A stretch of DNA of 64,000 nucleotides, from the NCBI RefSeq assembly GCF_000801105.2, contig NC_079516.1, positions 31,454,790 through 31,518,789 on the forward strand, in the 5' to 3' direction. This DNA comes from Raphanus sativus. Taxonomy: Eukaryota > Streptophyta > Magnoliopsida > Brassicales > Brassicaceae. The first letter of the stretch is position 1; every line of letters begins with the position of its first letter. This document shows, piece by piece, positions 11,023 to 21,051 of the stretch. A program made the translations under genes and the position numbers. The notes beneath the pieces are model-generated. The model did no database searches, was not told the origin of the DNA, and saw only the letters and a program-made list of their open reading frames with translations.

Positions 11023-11440
11023 GTGCTGGTCGTAGCCGCCGGGCGGCTAACCCCCGTGCTGGCCGTGCCGCCGGCGGCTAGCGCCCGTGCTGGCCGTGGC
11101 CGCCGGGCGGCTAGCCCCGTGCTGGCCGTGGCCGCCGGCGGCTAGCGCCCGTGCTGGCCGTGGCCGCCGGGTGGCTAGCCCCGTGCTGGTCGTGGCCGCG
11201 GCGGCTAGCGCCCGTGCTGGCCGTGGCCGCCGGCGGCTAGCCCCGTGCTGGCCGTGGCCGCCGGCGGCTAGCGCCCGTTCTGGCCGTGGCCGCGGGCTAG
11301 CCCCGTGCTGGCCGTGGCCGCCGGCGGCTAGCGCCCGTGCTGGCCGTGGCCGCCGGGCGGCTAGCCCCGTGCTGGCCGTGGCCGCCGCGGCTAGCGCCCG
11401 TGCTGGCCATGGCCGCCGGGTGGCTAGCCCCGTGCTGGCT
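11023..11440 (+). repeat. GC-rich minisatellite in element A 5' LTR
   Basis: About 13 units of 31-32 bp. Two unit types tend to alternate: one ends CCGGGCGGCTAGCCCC, the other CCGGCGGCTAGCGCCC; both carry GTGCTGGCCGTGGCCGCC. The second type contains GCCGCCGGCGGC, a perfect 12-bp palindrome, and all contain GCTAGC. A three-unit outlier lies at 10851-10938. Long open frames occur here on both strands but are consequences of the repeat. Confidence 0.9.
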
Positions 11441-11965
11441 TGGGTCTTCGGATAACGATCTTCGGTACACAAATCCCAGTCTCCGGCAGTCTGAAGTTTG
11501 TACTTTGAGTTTTTCTCAAGTCCTCGCAGGACGAATCATCGAGATCCGTGTACGAAACCCTGGTCCTTACTCAATCAAAGACCTGGAAACATAGATCGGA
11601 AACATTTCGGAAACTCGTAAGATATCGACGGGAAGGAAGATCTTAGATTCTTCGTACGAAACAGCGATGGTCATCTTAAAACACCACTCGTCTCAACTCT
11701 ACGAATGAACGAGGAACTTCCAAAGAGATTGTAGAAACAACGGAAGTCCTAGAGACGGCCCGGAAGGGACCAAACGCGATCGGACAGTCTGTCTACGATT
11801 ATCTGAGATGGATACGACGATTTACGTTTATCTTTACGTAACAGGATAAATGTTAAATTTCCGGAAGGATAAATGTCAAGTTTCCCGAAAAGCGTGGAGG
11901 CCGACGAAAATGGAAAGAAGCCCGCCCTGCGGCCCAGAAGAAGAATAGACCGTCATAAGAAGGAG

Positions 11966-11973
11966 TATATAAA
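11966..11973 (+). promoter_or_regulatory. TATA box in element A 5' LTR
   Basis: TATATAAA in a GAGTATATAAAGGAGC context, about 760 bp before the LTR end and repeated in the 3' LTR at 19146-19153. It is the best candidate for the RNA polymerase II promoter of the element. No start-site data. Confidence 0.55.
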
Positions 11974-12728
11974 GGAGCTTTGGGAGAGGAAGAAAGGCGG
12001 AGCGAAAATCATTAAGAGAGAGAGAAATCCGAGATTGGAGACCTAGAAAGCTCCTGTTAGGTTAGGAACTTAGAATTTAGGCGGTAGACTAGCAAGGTAG
12101 GACCTAGAACGTCCGGCCGCCTCTCGTTCTATTTTCATCTTGTCCGCAGGCTCCTGTCTCTCTCGGAAGGATCTAACAATCCTTTTACTTAGAGTTCCGC
12201 ACATAGAAACCCTAGGCGTTATTCTCGACACGCCCGTTTCTATGACAAACGCTCGTACTAGACGAACTCCGCCAGGCAGTTCGATCTCTTGTTCAAATCT
12301 TTCTAACTGAACTACGTCCGACTTGATCCTCGAAAGGGGTACGTATGCAGCCTTTCTCAAGGTCCAGTCCCAACTCTTAACAAAACCCTTGTTGTACTCA
12401 GAGTTCCGCACATAGAAACCCTAGGCATTATTCTCGACATGCCCGTTTCTATGACTAACGCTCGTACTAGACGAACTCCGCCAGGCAGTTCGATCTCTTG
12501 TTCAAACAACTCCAACTGAACTACGTCCGACTTGATCCTCGAAGGGGTACGTAGGCAGCCTTCCTTAAGGTCCAGTCTCAAATCTTAATAAAACCTTTCC
12601 GCATTTATTTGATCACTTGTCGTTGGTTGTCGCAGAGAATCCGGACCTTCAGGGAAAGTTAGGTTTACTTAGCTTTCCTCCGATTAACTTAACTAAAATC
12701 GACAGTGCGAATTTCGGTTCCCACAGTT

Positions 12729-12745
12729 TGGCGCTAGAAGGAGGG
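12729..12745 (+). promoter_or_regulatory. Primer-binding site of element A (tRNA-Asn)
   Basis: TGGCGCTAGAAGGAGGG, three bases after the LTR end. It is complementary to the 3' end of plant tRNA-Asn(GTT) as I recall it, the primer described for Tat-lineage elements. Confidence 0.8.
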
Positions 12746-12791
12746 GAGGTCGGATTCTCTTACTCAAAAACCTACGATTGGTAACAACAGC

Positions 12792-13262
12792 ATGGCCACA
12801 TCACCTGTCCGCAACATCGTGTCATTCGGGGACAGAGCAACGGCTGGTCAAGCCAAACCTCACGACAAACTCCTCGTTATCAGACTAACGATCCAGGACA
12901 TCGACGTAGCAAGAATATTGGTCGACACCGGATGCTCGACAAATATTATATATAAGAACACTCTCGAGAGGATGGGAATCGACCTAAGCGCTATCACGGA
13001 CGATCCCAACCCAATAATCGGACTCTCAGGAAACATCACAATGACCCTCGGCTCAGTCGATCTCTTGGTCAGAGCCGAGAGCGTCACGAAGATGGTGGAG
13101 TTTTTGGTAGTCGACGGTCCAGCAGCATATAACGCGATCGTCGGGACTCCGTGGTTAATTCCTTGCGAGCAATCCCCTCGACTTTCCATCTATGCCTCAA
13201 ATTTCCGACCCTCCTCAGAGTTGAAACTATACAAGGAGATCGTAAAGTGCCGCAAGTCTGCT
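12792..13262 (+). pseudogene. Tat-lineage aspartic protease (element A)
   Basis: The frame opens with an ATG at 12792. It encodes ATAGQAKPHDKLLVIRLTIQ, the active site VDTGCSTNIIY (about residues 44-54), then IIGLSGNITMTLGSV and the C-terminal FLVVDGPAAYNAIVGTPWL. The catalytic triplet is Asp-Thr-Gly, unlike the Asp-Asn-Gly of B and E. After PWL the frame shifts (about 13150) and the rest is scrambled. The protease lies directly after the leader, so gag has been removed by an internal deletion. This ATG is fortuitous: in a full element this protein would be part of Gag-Pol. Confidence 0.85.
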
Positions 13263-13439
13263 TGGCCGCTGGGTTAAAACGAAAACCGAAACTAACCCAA
13301 AAAAGCAAGCAACTCACGAACCAGCATCGCAGGACCCTCCAGAAATCTTCTGGCAGTCGCAAAGAGCTGAGGTCCTGGAAGGAAAACGTGAGCCCACTTG
13401 CGAACCAGTAATTTCGGTCTGCCTCGACGAGACTAACCC

Positions 13440-13890
13440 AGAGCGTGCGTGGAGATTGGAGCCAATCTCCGCAATCTATCGAAAGCAGAACTCACCGCAT
13501 GTCTCAAGAAGAACCTTAACACGTTTGCTTGGGCTGCGGGAGATATGCCGGGAATCGACATCAACGTAACATGTCACGAACTCAACATCGATCCAACTCA
13601 TAAACCCGTAAAACAAAAGAGGCGAAAGCTAGGCCCCGAACGGGCAACTGCGGTTAATGAGGAAGTCGAAAGACTCCTCAAAGTTGGATCAATAACAGAA
13701 GTAAGATATTCCGACTGGCTCGCCAATCCCGTCGTCGTCAAGAAGAAAAACGGGAAATGGCGAGTGTGCGTCGACTTTACTGATCTCAACAAAGCATGCC
13801 CGAAGGATTGTTTTCCGCTTCCGCACATCGACCGTCTTGTCGAGGCAACCGCAGGAAACAAACTCCTATCCTCCATGGACACAACCCCCC
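13440..13890 (+). pseudogene. Reverse transcriptase N-terminal third (element A)
   Basis: Encodes the RT lead-in FAWAAGDMPGIDINVTCHEL, then KPVKQKRRKLGPERATAVNE, then fingers motifs NPVVVKKKNGKWRVCVDFTD, LNKACPKDCFPLPHIDRLV and SSMD. The catalytic YxDD box, RNase H and integrase never appear: after SSMD the sequence turns into unrelated DNA at about 13882. This is a deletion, not a frameshift, because no later pol fragment of this family is found before the 3' LTR. Confidence 0.88.
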
Positions 13891-14575
13891 TCGTTTGGGA
13901 TTATCGAAGAAAGACTTCGGTAAAATTCATAAAAAGACTTGGTAGTGGAGACGGATTTCCTGCCTGCCGTATAAAACGGCTATGGTTAGCTTGAACACCA
14001 GTTGCCTTAACTATACGGGGAATTGAAACCTTTCGGAAAAACCAGCGTCACATCGACGGCTTTTTCTAAAGAAAAATCGTAAAAACGTCTAAGGCCCAAG
14101 ACAGCCCAAAAGGGGCCCGAATCACGGCTAAACGACCCACATACGATTTTAGGAAGGATCGAGCCCAAAGCTGATATGACGGTCTGATTACCAAGTAGAG
14201 TTTCGACTGAAAATGCTTTTTAGAATTTCTCCTGGAAATCGCAGAGAAACCCCAAACTACTCATGAAACAGAAAGCACGACTGATCGGTTTACCAATCAG
14301 CGTTTCTAATGATAAAATTCGATAACATTTTACGGAACACCTTTCGTAAAATAAATTCTCGAAAATATTTCACGAGACAGCTTTTGCATGATTAAACTCG
14401 ACAACATTTTACAAAACAGTTTCCGTAAAATTAACTCGACAACATTTTGTGAAATAACTCTCGTAAAATAAAAGGTCAACAACGTTCTAAGAAACATTTT
14501 CTACACAAGGAAAAACCTACGGAAAACAAACAAGAACGCAAAAACACGCACAAGTCGAAGGAACCGAGCAGCCGA
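13891..14575 (+). other. Element A 3' internal DNA, no gene
   Basis: AT-rich with imperfect repeats of a motif like ACATTTTACGAAACAGTTTC / CGTAAAATTAACTCGACA between 14320 and 14490. The same motif set recurs at 15290-15460. No coding signal seen. Confidence 0.5.
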
Positions 14576-14582
14576 CTCCGGT

Positions 14583-14920
14583 CGTGGCCGTGGCCGCCGG
14601 GCGGCTAGCCCCGTGCTGGCCGTGGCCGCCGGCGGCTAGCGCCCGTGCTGGCCGTGGCCGCCGGCGGCTAGCCCCGTGCTGGCCGTGGCCGCCGGGCGGC
14701 TAGCCCCGTGCTGGCCGTGGCCGCCGGCGGCTAGCGCCCGTGCTGGCCGTGGCCGCCGGGCGGCTAGCCCCGTGCTGGCCATGGCCGCCGGCGGCTAGCG
14801 CCCGTGCTGGCCGTGGCCGCCGGGCGGCTAGCCCCGCACTGGCCGTGGCCGCCGGCGGCTAGCGCCCGTGCTGGCCGTGGTCGCCGGGCAGCTAGCCCCG
14901 TGCTGGCTCGGGTCGTCGGA
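14583..14920 (+). repeat. GC-rich minisatellite in element A internal region
   Basis: About ten to eleven units of the same 31-32 bp repeat as in the LTRs, same strand, with the same two alternating types. Its place outside the LTR, between AT-rich blocks, is unexpected. A degenerate further copy is near 15153-15200. Confidence 0.85.
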
Positions 14921-17440
14921 CGGCTAGTCTTCGTGCGTAAGTTCTAGGCCCCCGGGTCGTCAGAAATCCGTGTTTTGCGACTTTCCGAGATCCCGCAAAC
15001 AAAACTCCTTTTCTTGCTCCAAGATTTCGAAGAATCCATAAGACGTCAACGGACAGGAAGACTTCGTATAAAACGGTGATGGTTATCTTAAAACACCATT
15101 TCCCTCGGCAATGGATCGAAGATCTTCCGAAAGACTCGACATCCAAGTGTTGGCTAGCCCCCGTGCTGCCTCTAGGCGCCGGACGACTAGAGCACCCGTA
15201 CTGCGCTGGTTATCGGGCGACACAACATTCGTCAAGCACGGCAAATCCTCGCAAAACTATTCCGACGATAGTCCAATCCAATACTTTGCACCTTTCGTAA
15301 AATAATCCTAGACAATACTTCACGAGACAGCTTCTGCGCGACTAAACTCGACAACATTTTACGAAACAGTTTCTGTAAAATTAACTCGACAACATTTTGT
15401 TGAAAAACTCTCGTAAAGTAAAAGCTCGGCAATATTTTACGAAATATCATTCGTAAAGAAAAACAATATCATAAGCTTCTTGACCTGACCAGTTCACTCA
15501 TAGCTTGACGAAATATCAAGCCTCACTCAAGTGACGTCTTGCCAATCATTTTCGCTTGTCCGCCCACCTTAGCCTTCTTCGAGTTTCGCCTACTTCTCCT
15601 CCCTTTGCTTCAACGATTCTGCACTATTCCTTCGGGTACATGGTCGATTTAACCAGCAGTACGAGGAAACAAGGATATGAACTTAGGCGAAGACCTTTGA
15701 CAATAAAACGTTAGAAGACAAAGAGGAACGGACATGAGGCAATCTCGAGTAATCAATGAGACTAAGGTATGTCCGACTTAGAAAATTTTATCATAGGAAA
15801 GGAATGGGAACGTCTTGTAAACCGCCGTAAAATTTAGGGAACTTAGGACCTAGGTGGAAAGTCTAGCAAGCTAAGTCTTAGGCATTTTCTTCCAGTTTTG
15901 TTCTATTGTTTCTTGACTGCCTAGGCAGAACACGCAAACCGATCTAATCTCTCGAAAATCCGAGAAACGATCGCCGCGCATCCCTGGCATACTCATTCCG
16001 CTTCCGTGAGACTAATGGCTCGACGGTGAGCTACAAAATTAACGAAATAACCTTCGGTAAAACTTCATGAGTAATCCGAAGCAACTTTCGCCAAAGAAAA
16101 AAAAAAAAAAAAGAGACAATCCACGATTTGTCGTAAAACGTCAAACGGATATTATGCAAGCAGTTTGTCGTATAACCCAAAATCGGAAATCATACGATAA
16201 CGAAACTCGATCCTAACAACCAAATGGTTAAACGGAAAATCTTAAACTTATCATCAAATCGATTAAGTTCTATACGCCCCATAAAACGCGGCACGAAAAG
16301 AAACGCTCGTAGCAAAGCTCCTAGAGCTATACGAGTCATTCTTACAAAAACAAATCTCAGAAGGCCAACACTTCACGAAACATAGTGAAGTTAGACGCTT
16401 CCCCCCTTGTAAAATTTACGCGACCCTTCGGTCCTAAATCCTCAACACAATTTGCCAACTACTAAACGGCTGCGACAACGGATCCAGTATCCATAAAACG
16501 ATTATCACATCCAGACACATGTCTCTCATCGCTTACACCTAAAATCGCTCGCTAAAAAGTAGCATACGGACCAAGCGACAAAATCACAATCCGAAGTGAC
16601 TACTCGGATTCTATCCTTAACACTTGACGAAAGTATAAATCAAATCATAAGCGAAAGCCCATAATCTTCTTATGGCATGAGAAAAATAAAATCGCAGCAC
16701 TGCGAGACGTCGCTTCGTGCTCGGATAAACATTTTTCGATAACAAATTCATACACCTTCAAAACGGCATCATTTCGTTGTTGCTGATCACAACAAACGAA
16801 CTCTAACGTCCTAAACAGACAAGCCACCTAAGGGTAGGCTCTTTTACATCCGACAAGGATCCCATAGCGCGCTATACAAAAAATCCAAATTTGGTTCAGC
16901 ACTTCGTAAAGGAAGTAGCTCGATTCGTGCCCATACAAATCATATAAGCCGATACCACTTCGCGGATTTTAAAACGGTACGAATCAGGTTAAAATCACGA
17001 ACAGGCAAAACGAAAGCCGATTTGTCATCGCACAGCCTCAGTCTGAGAGTAAACCTAGGTCGTGCCCTAAACCAGCCTTGCTGGTATCTTAACATCTCAT
17101 AGGCAAAGCGTCAACGACGCGAGATCCCAAAACTTGTCTCTTCACTTAAGTCTGTACGTTTCCACGAATTTTCGCGTAAATCGTAAACTGCAGGAAAATC
17201 TCGCTTTGTACAAACTACGGATACGGTGATCATCAGGGAGGCAGGAATGAGACGACAACTCACACCCTGCCCCTCTAACTTCGACAAACAGAAGTTCTAA
17301 AATGCAAAATATTTTATAAACGCGTACCGCGAATTCAATACAGCGCCCTAAAAAGGGCAGGGATTCAAAGCCACTAACGGCCAGTCCCGAAATCATACAT
17401 GATGGCCAACCAACGGCCGAAATACAATCAAAATAAAAAT
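14921..17440 (+). other. Element A long 3' noncoding region
   Basis: About 2.5 kb without a supportable gene. It holds a second block of the ACATTTTACGAAAC-type repeats (15290-15460), a stretch at 15780-16020 resembling part of the LTR downstream sequence (AACTTAGGACCTAGGTGGAA / GTCTAGCAAG), and an A17 run at about 16096-16112. Long 3' noncoding regions between pol and the 3' LTR are a known feature of Tat-lineage elements. Confidence 0.5.
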
Positions 17441-17460
17441 CCCTTCAGGGATTGATCAAC

Positions 17461-17781
17461 CTAGGCGTCCTCCGGGACACCGCCTTCGTCCTCCGACTCA
17501 CCCAAAGTAGGAACGGTCTCACCGTCGCCTCCATTGGTCGCACCACCGCTGCATGTCTTATATGCGCCGGCTTCGGAATCCTTGACTGCGTGGTCCTGGT
17601 CCTCCGAACCCTCCGAATCCAGGACAAGGGTGCACACGGATTTCAGACCAGCGAGAATCGAGTCGAAGTTGAGCAACGAACTCACGGTCTTCCCGATATC
17701 ACGTTCGAGATCGCCAATCAAAAGTGATGTGGATTTCCGCAATGAAATACTATTAGCCAAAGATTTCGATTTTCAACTCAT
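17461..17781 (-). pseudogene. Antisense ORF remnant upstream of element A 3' LTR
   Basis: Open minus-strand frame of about 100 codons without an ATG: LANSISLRKSTSLLIGDLE, DIGKTVSSLLNFDSILAGLK, then an acidic tail (DSEGSEDQDH, GESEDEGGVPED). It ends about 370 bases from the 3' LTR. Some Tat relatives are described as carrying extra ORFs in antisense just before the 3' LTR, and the position and strand fit that. I recognise no domain. It could be a chance ORF; the absence of stops together with biased composition makes a real ancestor plausible. Confidence 0.4.
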
Positions 17782-17816
17782 AATCTTCCGCCCGCAAGAT
17801 CGTCTCCGCGTCTTAC

Positions 17817-17832
17817 AGGCTGGGGGGCTAAC
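17817..17832 (+). promoter_or_regulatory. Polypurine tract region of element A
   Basis: ACAGGCTGGGGGGCTAAC directly before the TG of the 3' LTR. The G-rich core is the probable plus-strand primer, though interrupted by pyrimidines. Confidence 0.6.
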
Positions 17833-19906
17833 TGTTGGGGTCAAAAACGGTTATCTCGAAATCAACGGCTAAAAATATTTATCGTGCGCGGACTTTCCAT
17901 AAAACAAGCGTCAAAAGCTTGGACAGGCCGAACGACAAGGAATCCGCCTTGAAACTTCAAAGAGGTCGTTCTCTCAAACCGTGAGGACCCAGAAAACGAT
18001 CTAGATATCAAATCGAAGCCCTTGTCGAGACGCACGTGCTGGTCCTGGCCGCCGGCGGCTAGCCCCGTGCTGGTCTTGGCCGCCGGGCGGCTAAGCCCCG
18101 TGCTGGTCCTTACCGCCGGGAAATTTCAAAGAGCCCGTTCTCTCAAACCGTGAGGACCCAGAAAACGATCAACATATCAAATCGAAGCCCTCGTCGAGAC
18201 GCACGTGCTGGTCGTAGCCGCCGGGCGGCTAACCCCCGTGCTGGCCGTGGCCGCCTGCGGCTAGCGCCCGTGCTGGCCGTGGCCGCCGGGCGGCTAGCCC
18301 CGTGCTGGCCGTGGCCGCCGGCGGCTAGCGCCCGTGCTGGCCGTGGCCGCCGGGTGGCTAGCCCCGTGCTGGTCGTGGCCGCCGGCGGCTAGCGCCCGTG
18401 CTGGCCGTGGCCGCCGGGCGGCTAGCCCCGTGCTGGCCGTGGCGCCGGCGGCTAGCGCCCGTTCTGGCCGTGGCCGCTGGGCGGCTAGCCCCGTGCTGGC
18501 CGTGGCCGCCGGCGGCTAGCGCCCGTGCTGGCCGTGGCCGCCGGGCGGCTAGCCCGTGCTGGCCGTGGCCGCCGGCGGCTAGCGCCCGTGCTGGCCATGG
18601 CCGCCGGGTGGCTAGCCCCGTGCTGGCTTGGGTCTTCGGATAACGATCTTCGGTACACAAATCCCAGTCTCCGGCAGTCTGAAGTTTGTACTTTGAGTTT
18701 TTCTCAAGTCCTCGCAGGACGAATCATCGAGATTCCGTGTACGAAACCCTGGTCCTTACTCCAATCAAAGACCGTCGGAAACATTTCGGAAACTCGTAAG
18801 ATATCGACGGGAAGGAAGATCTTAGATTCTTCGTACGAAACAGCGATGGTCATCTTAAAACACCACTCGTCTCAACTCTACGAATGAACGAGGAACTTCC
18901 AAAGAGATTGTAGAAAACAACGGAAGTCCTAGAGACGGCCCGGAAGGGACCAAACGCGATCGGACAGTCTGTCTACGATTATCTGAGATGGATACGACGA
19001 TTTACGTTTATCTTTACGTAACAGGATAAATGTTAAATTTCCGGAAGGATAAATGTCAAGTTTCCCGAAAAGCGTGGAGGCCGACGAAAATGGAAAGAAG
19101 CCCGCCCTGCGGCCCAGAAGAAGAATAGACCGTCATAAGAAGGAGTATATAAAGGAGCTTTGGGAGAGGAAGAAAGGCGGAGCGAAAATCATTAAGAGAG
19201 AGAGAAATCCGAGATTGGAGACCTAGAAAGCTCCTGTTAGGTTAGGAACTTAGAATTTAGGCGGTAGACTAGCAAGGTAGGACCTAGAACGTCCGGCCGC
19301 CTCTCGTTCTATTTTCATCTTGTCAGCAGGCTCCTGTCTCTCTCGGAAGGATCTAACAATCCTTTTACTTAGAGTTCCGCACATAGAAACCCTAGGCGTT
19401 ATTCTCGACACGCCCGTTTCTATGACAAACGCTCGTACTAGACGAACTCCGCCAGGCAGTTCGATCTCTTGTTCAAATCTTTCTAACTGAACTACGTCCG
19501 ACTTGATCCTCGAAAGGGGTACGTAGGCAGCCTTTCTCAAGGTCCAGTCCCAACTCTTAACAAAACCCTTGTTGTACTCAGAGTTCCGCACATAGAAACC
19601 CTAGGCATTATTCTCGACATGCCCGTTTCTATGACTAACGCTCGTACTAGACGAACTCCGCCAGGCAGTTCGATCTCTTGTTCAAACAACTCCAACTGAA
19701 CTACGTCCGACTTGATCCTCGAAAGGGGTACGTAGGCAGCCTTCCTTAAGGTCCAGTCTCAAATCTTAATAAAACCTTTCCGCATTTATTTGATCACTTG
19801 TCGTTGGTTGTCGCAGAGAATCCGGACCTTCAGGGAAAGTTAGGTTTACTTAGCTTTCCTCCGATTAACTTAACTAAAATCGACAGTGCGAATTTCGGTT
19901 CCCACA
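17833..19906 (+). mobile_element. 3' LTR of element A
   Basis: 2074 bp, matching 10649-12725. The minisatellite is at 18033-18120 and 18205-18626, TATATAAA at 19146. Outside the array the two LTRs differ at few places, mostly short indels (for example near 11585 versus 18770). Confidence 0.9.
18205..18626 (+). repeat. GC-rich minisatellite in element A 3' LTR
   Basis: About 13 units of 31-32 bp, the LTR partner of 11023-11440. Unit order is the same, with single-base differences such as loss or gain of one C or G in the CC/GG runs. Confidence 0.9.
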
Positions 19907-19911
19907 CCGCT

Positions 19912-21051
19912 TAACTCTTAGTGATGTCTCACTGGTTAAATAATCTAGATCTCTGATCTCAACTATCGTCTTTTGATCAGAAAAAGAGTCGATCGATATC
20001 CTTTAGAGATATCGAGCGATACACCTTTCGCAGCGCCGATCGATTCACATGTCGGGATATCGATCGACGGCTTCTAGATATGCCTAGGCGCGAGCCGATA
20101 ATGAACACTAGGTCTCAAGGAGGGCGGTTAGCTCTTCTCCAAGGAGACAACTAGTTCAAACAGATAATTCAAGATATCAAGGATCCTAGTGATATATGCT
20201 CTAGTTAGCTACTCTAGAACAAGTATAGGGTGCAATCTATTTGATGAATATCACAACTTAGCAATTATAGTTTAGGGCTAATCCCACAAACCTATTTAAA
20301 CCCTAGATCTAACAAGTAGACTACTCAGACATAGCTAAGCAATTCATAACACAAGATAAGTAAAAGAATTGCATTAGATAGAGAATAGAAAACAAATGGA
20401 GTTCAATCACAAATATCTCAATGATCTCTCCAATTTCTCAAAACATATAAAACTTTTAGCTTTCTCTCACACTCTCTGCTTGCTTGTTTCTGCCTTCAAA
20501 AGCTTTTCAATACTTGTTGCCGTCAAAAATACTTAACATGAATATTTAAGCATTTCCATTAGGTTAAAAACTCGTCAGGGGAAATCTCGTAATTTGGTGA
20601 AGTCTTGGTGAAGTAGTCGGCTAAACCATTTCATCCTCGATATCGATCGACAACACTAGATGTGTATCGATCGATTATAATCTTCTAGTACGCGGATCCT
20701 CTCAGCTACATCGATCGAAAACTCTAGATGAGTATCGATCGATTCTTATCACAATGTTGACTTCCGACTTGGTATTGAATGGTCAACTCGGGTGTATTAT
20801 CTCTTGTACTCCAAAATGCTCCAAAAGCATCACTTTATCATGAAACGCTCCTGAACCTGAAAACATACCTAACAGGCTAGAAAACACATTAGTTATATAN
20901 NNNNNNNNNNNNNNNNNNNNNNNNNNNNNNNNNNNNNNNNNNNNNNNNNNNNNNNNNNNNNNNNNNNNNNNNNNNNNNNNNNNNNNNNNNNNNNNNNNNA
21001 TAAAATACTATTATACCATGGTAGAAAATGGGTGAAATCCATGATATATCA
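19912..21051 (-). mobile_element. Element C 5' LTR, proximal segment
   Basis: On the minus strand the LTR starts with TGATATATCATGG at 21051 and runs to the element A insertion. It contains CTAGGCGCGAGCCGATAA near 20085 and TCGATCGA palindromes near 19990, 20060, 20640-20680 and 20710-20740. Ns at 20900-20999 are inside it but hide nothing (see findings). Confidence 0.88.
20900..20999. other. Assembly gap (100 N), apparently empty
   Basis: Left flank AGTTATATA and right flank ATAAAATACTA join to the same string found uninterrupted at 7562-7580 in the sister LTR. Confidence 0.85.

Larger units (their letters stand above)
10649..12725 (+). mobile_element. 5' LTR of element A
   Basis: 2077 bp, TG...CA ends, matched by 17833-19906. 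It contains a short block of GC-rich repeats (10851-10938), a longer array (11023-11440), a TATA box (11966-11973) and, near 12180-12600, a tandem duplication of about 200 bp with AGAGTTCCGCACATAGAAAC and GACGAACTCCGCCAGGCAGT in each copy. The duplication occurs in both LTRs. Confidence 0.9.
10649..19906 (+). mobile_element. Tat-lineage element A (9.26 kb), internally deleted
   Basis: Complete insertion with CCGCT at 10644-10648 and 19907-19911, LTRs TGTTGGGGTC...TTCCCACA, tRNA-Asn primer site at 12729-12745 and purine tract CAGGCTGGGGGGCTAAC ending at 17832. It has no gag: protease begins 47 bases after the primer site. RT stops after its first third, and RNase H and integrase are absent. 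The LTRs are very similar outside the minisatellite, so the insertion is young compared with its host element. Movement must have been supplied in trans. Its LTRs (about 2.07 kb) are unlike the 437-bp LTRs of B, D and E, so it is a separate Tat family. Confidence 0.9.
6265..21051 (-). mobile_element. Athila-type element C (reduced), nested in B, holding element A
   Basis: Complete insertion bounded by CAAGC at 6260-6264 and 21052-21056. In its own orientation the order is 5' LTR (21051 to 10333, split by element A), an internal region of only about 2.7 kb (10326 to 7623), then 3' LTR (7622 to 6265). It has no protease, RT or integrase, and the expected primer site beside the 5' LTR end is missing: at 10326 the sequence runs into an ORF remnant. 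It is thus a non-autonomous or internally deleted copy. The two LTRs resemble each other closely outside the inserted DNA. About 9.26 kb of the span belongs to element A. Confidence 0.88.

Noticed and set aside
11047..11472. Overlapping ORFs of 120-140 codons on both strands, Ala/Arg/Gly/Pro-rich
   Set aside because: They arise only because the GC-rich minisatellite lacks AT-rich stop codons in several frames. Same in 18150-18660.
16096..16112. A-run in element A taken as a possible LINE or retrogene tail
   Set aside because: No target duplication or coding sequence next to it.
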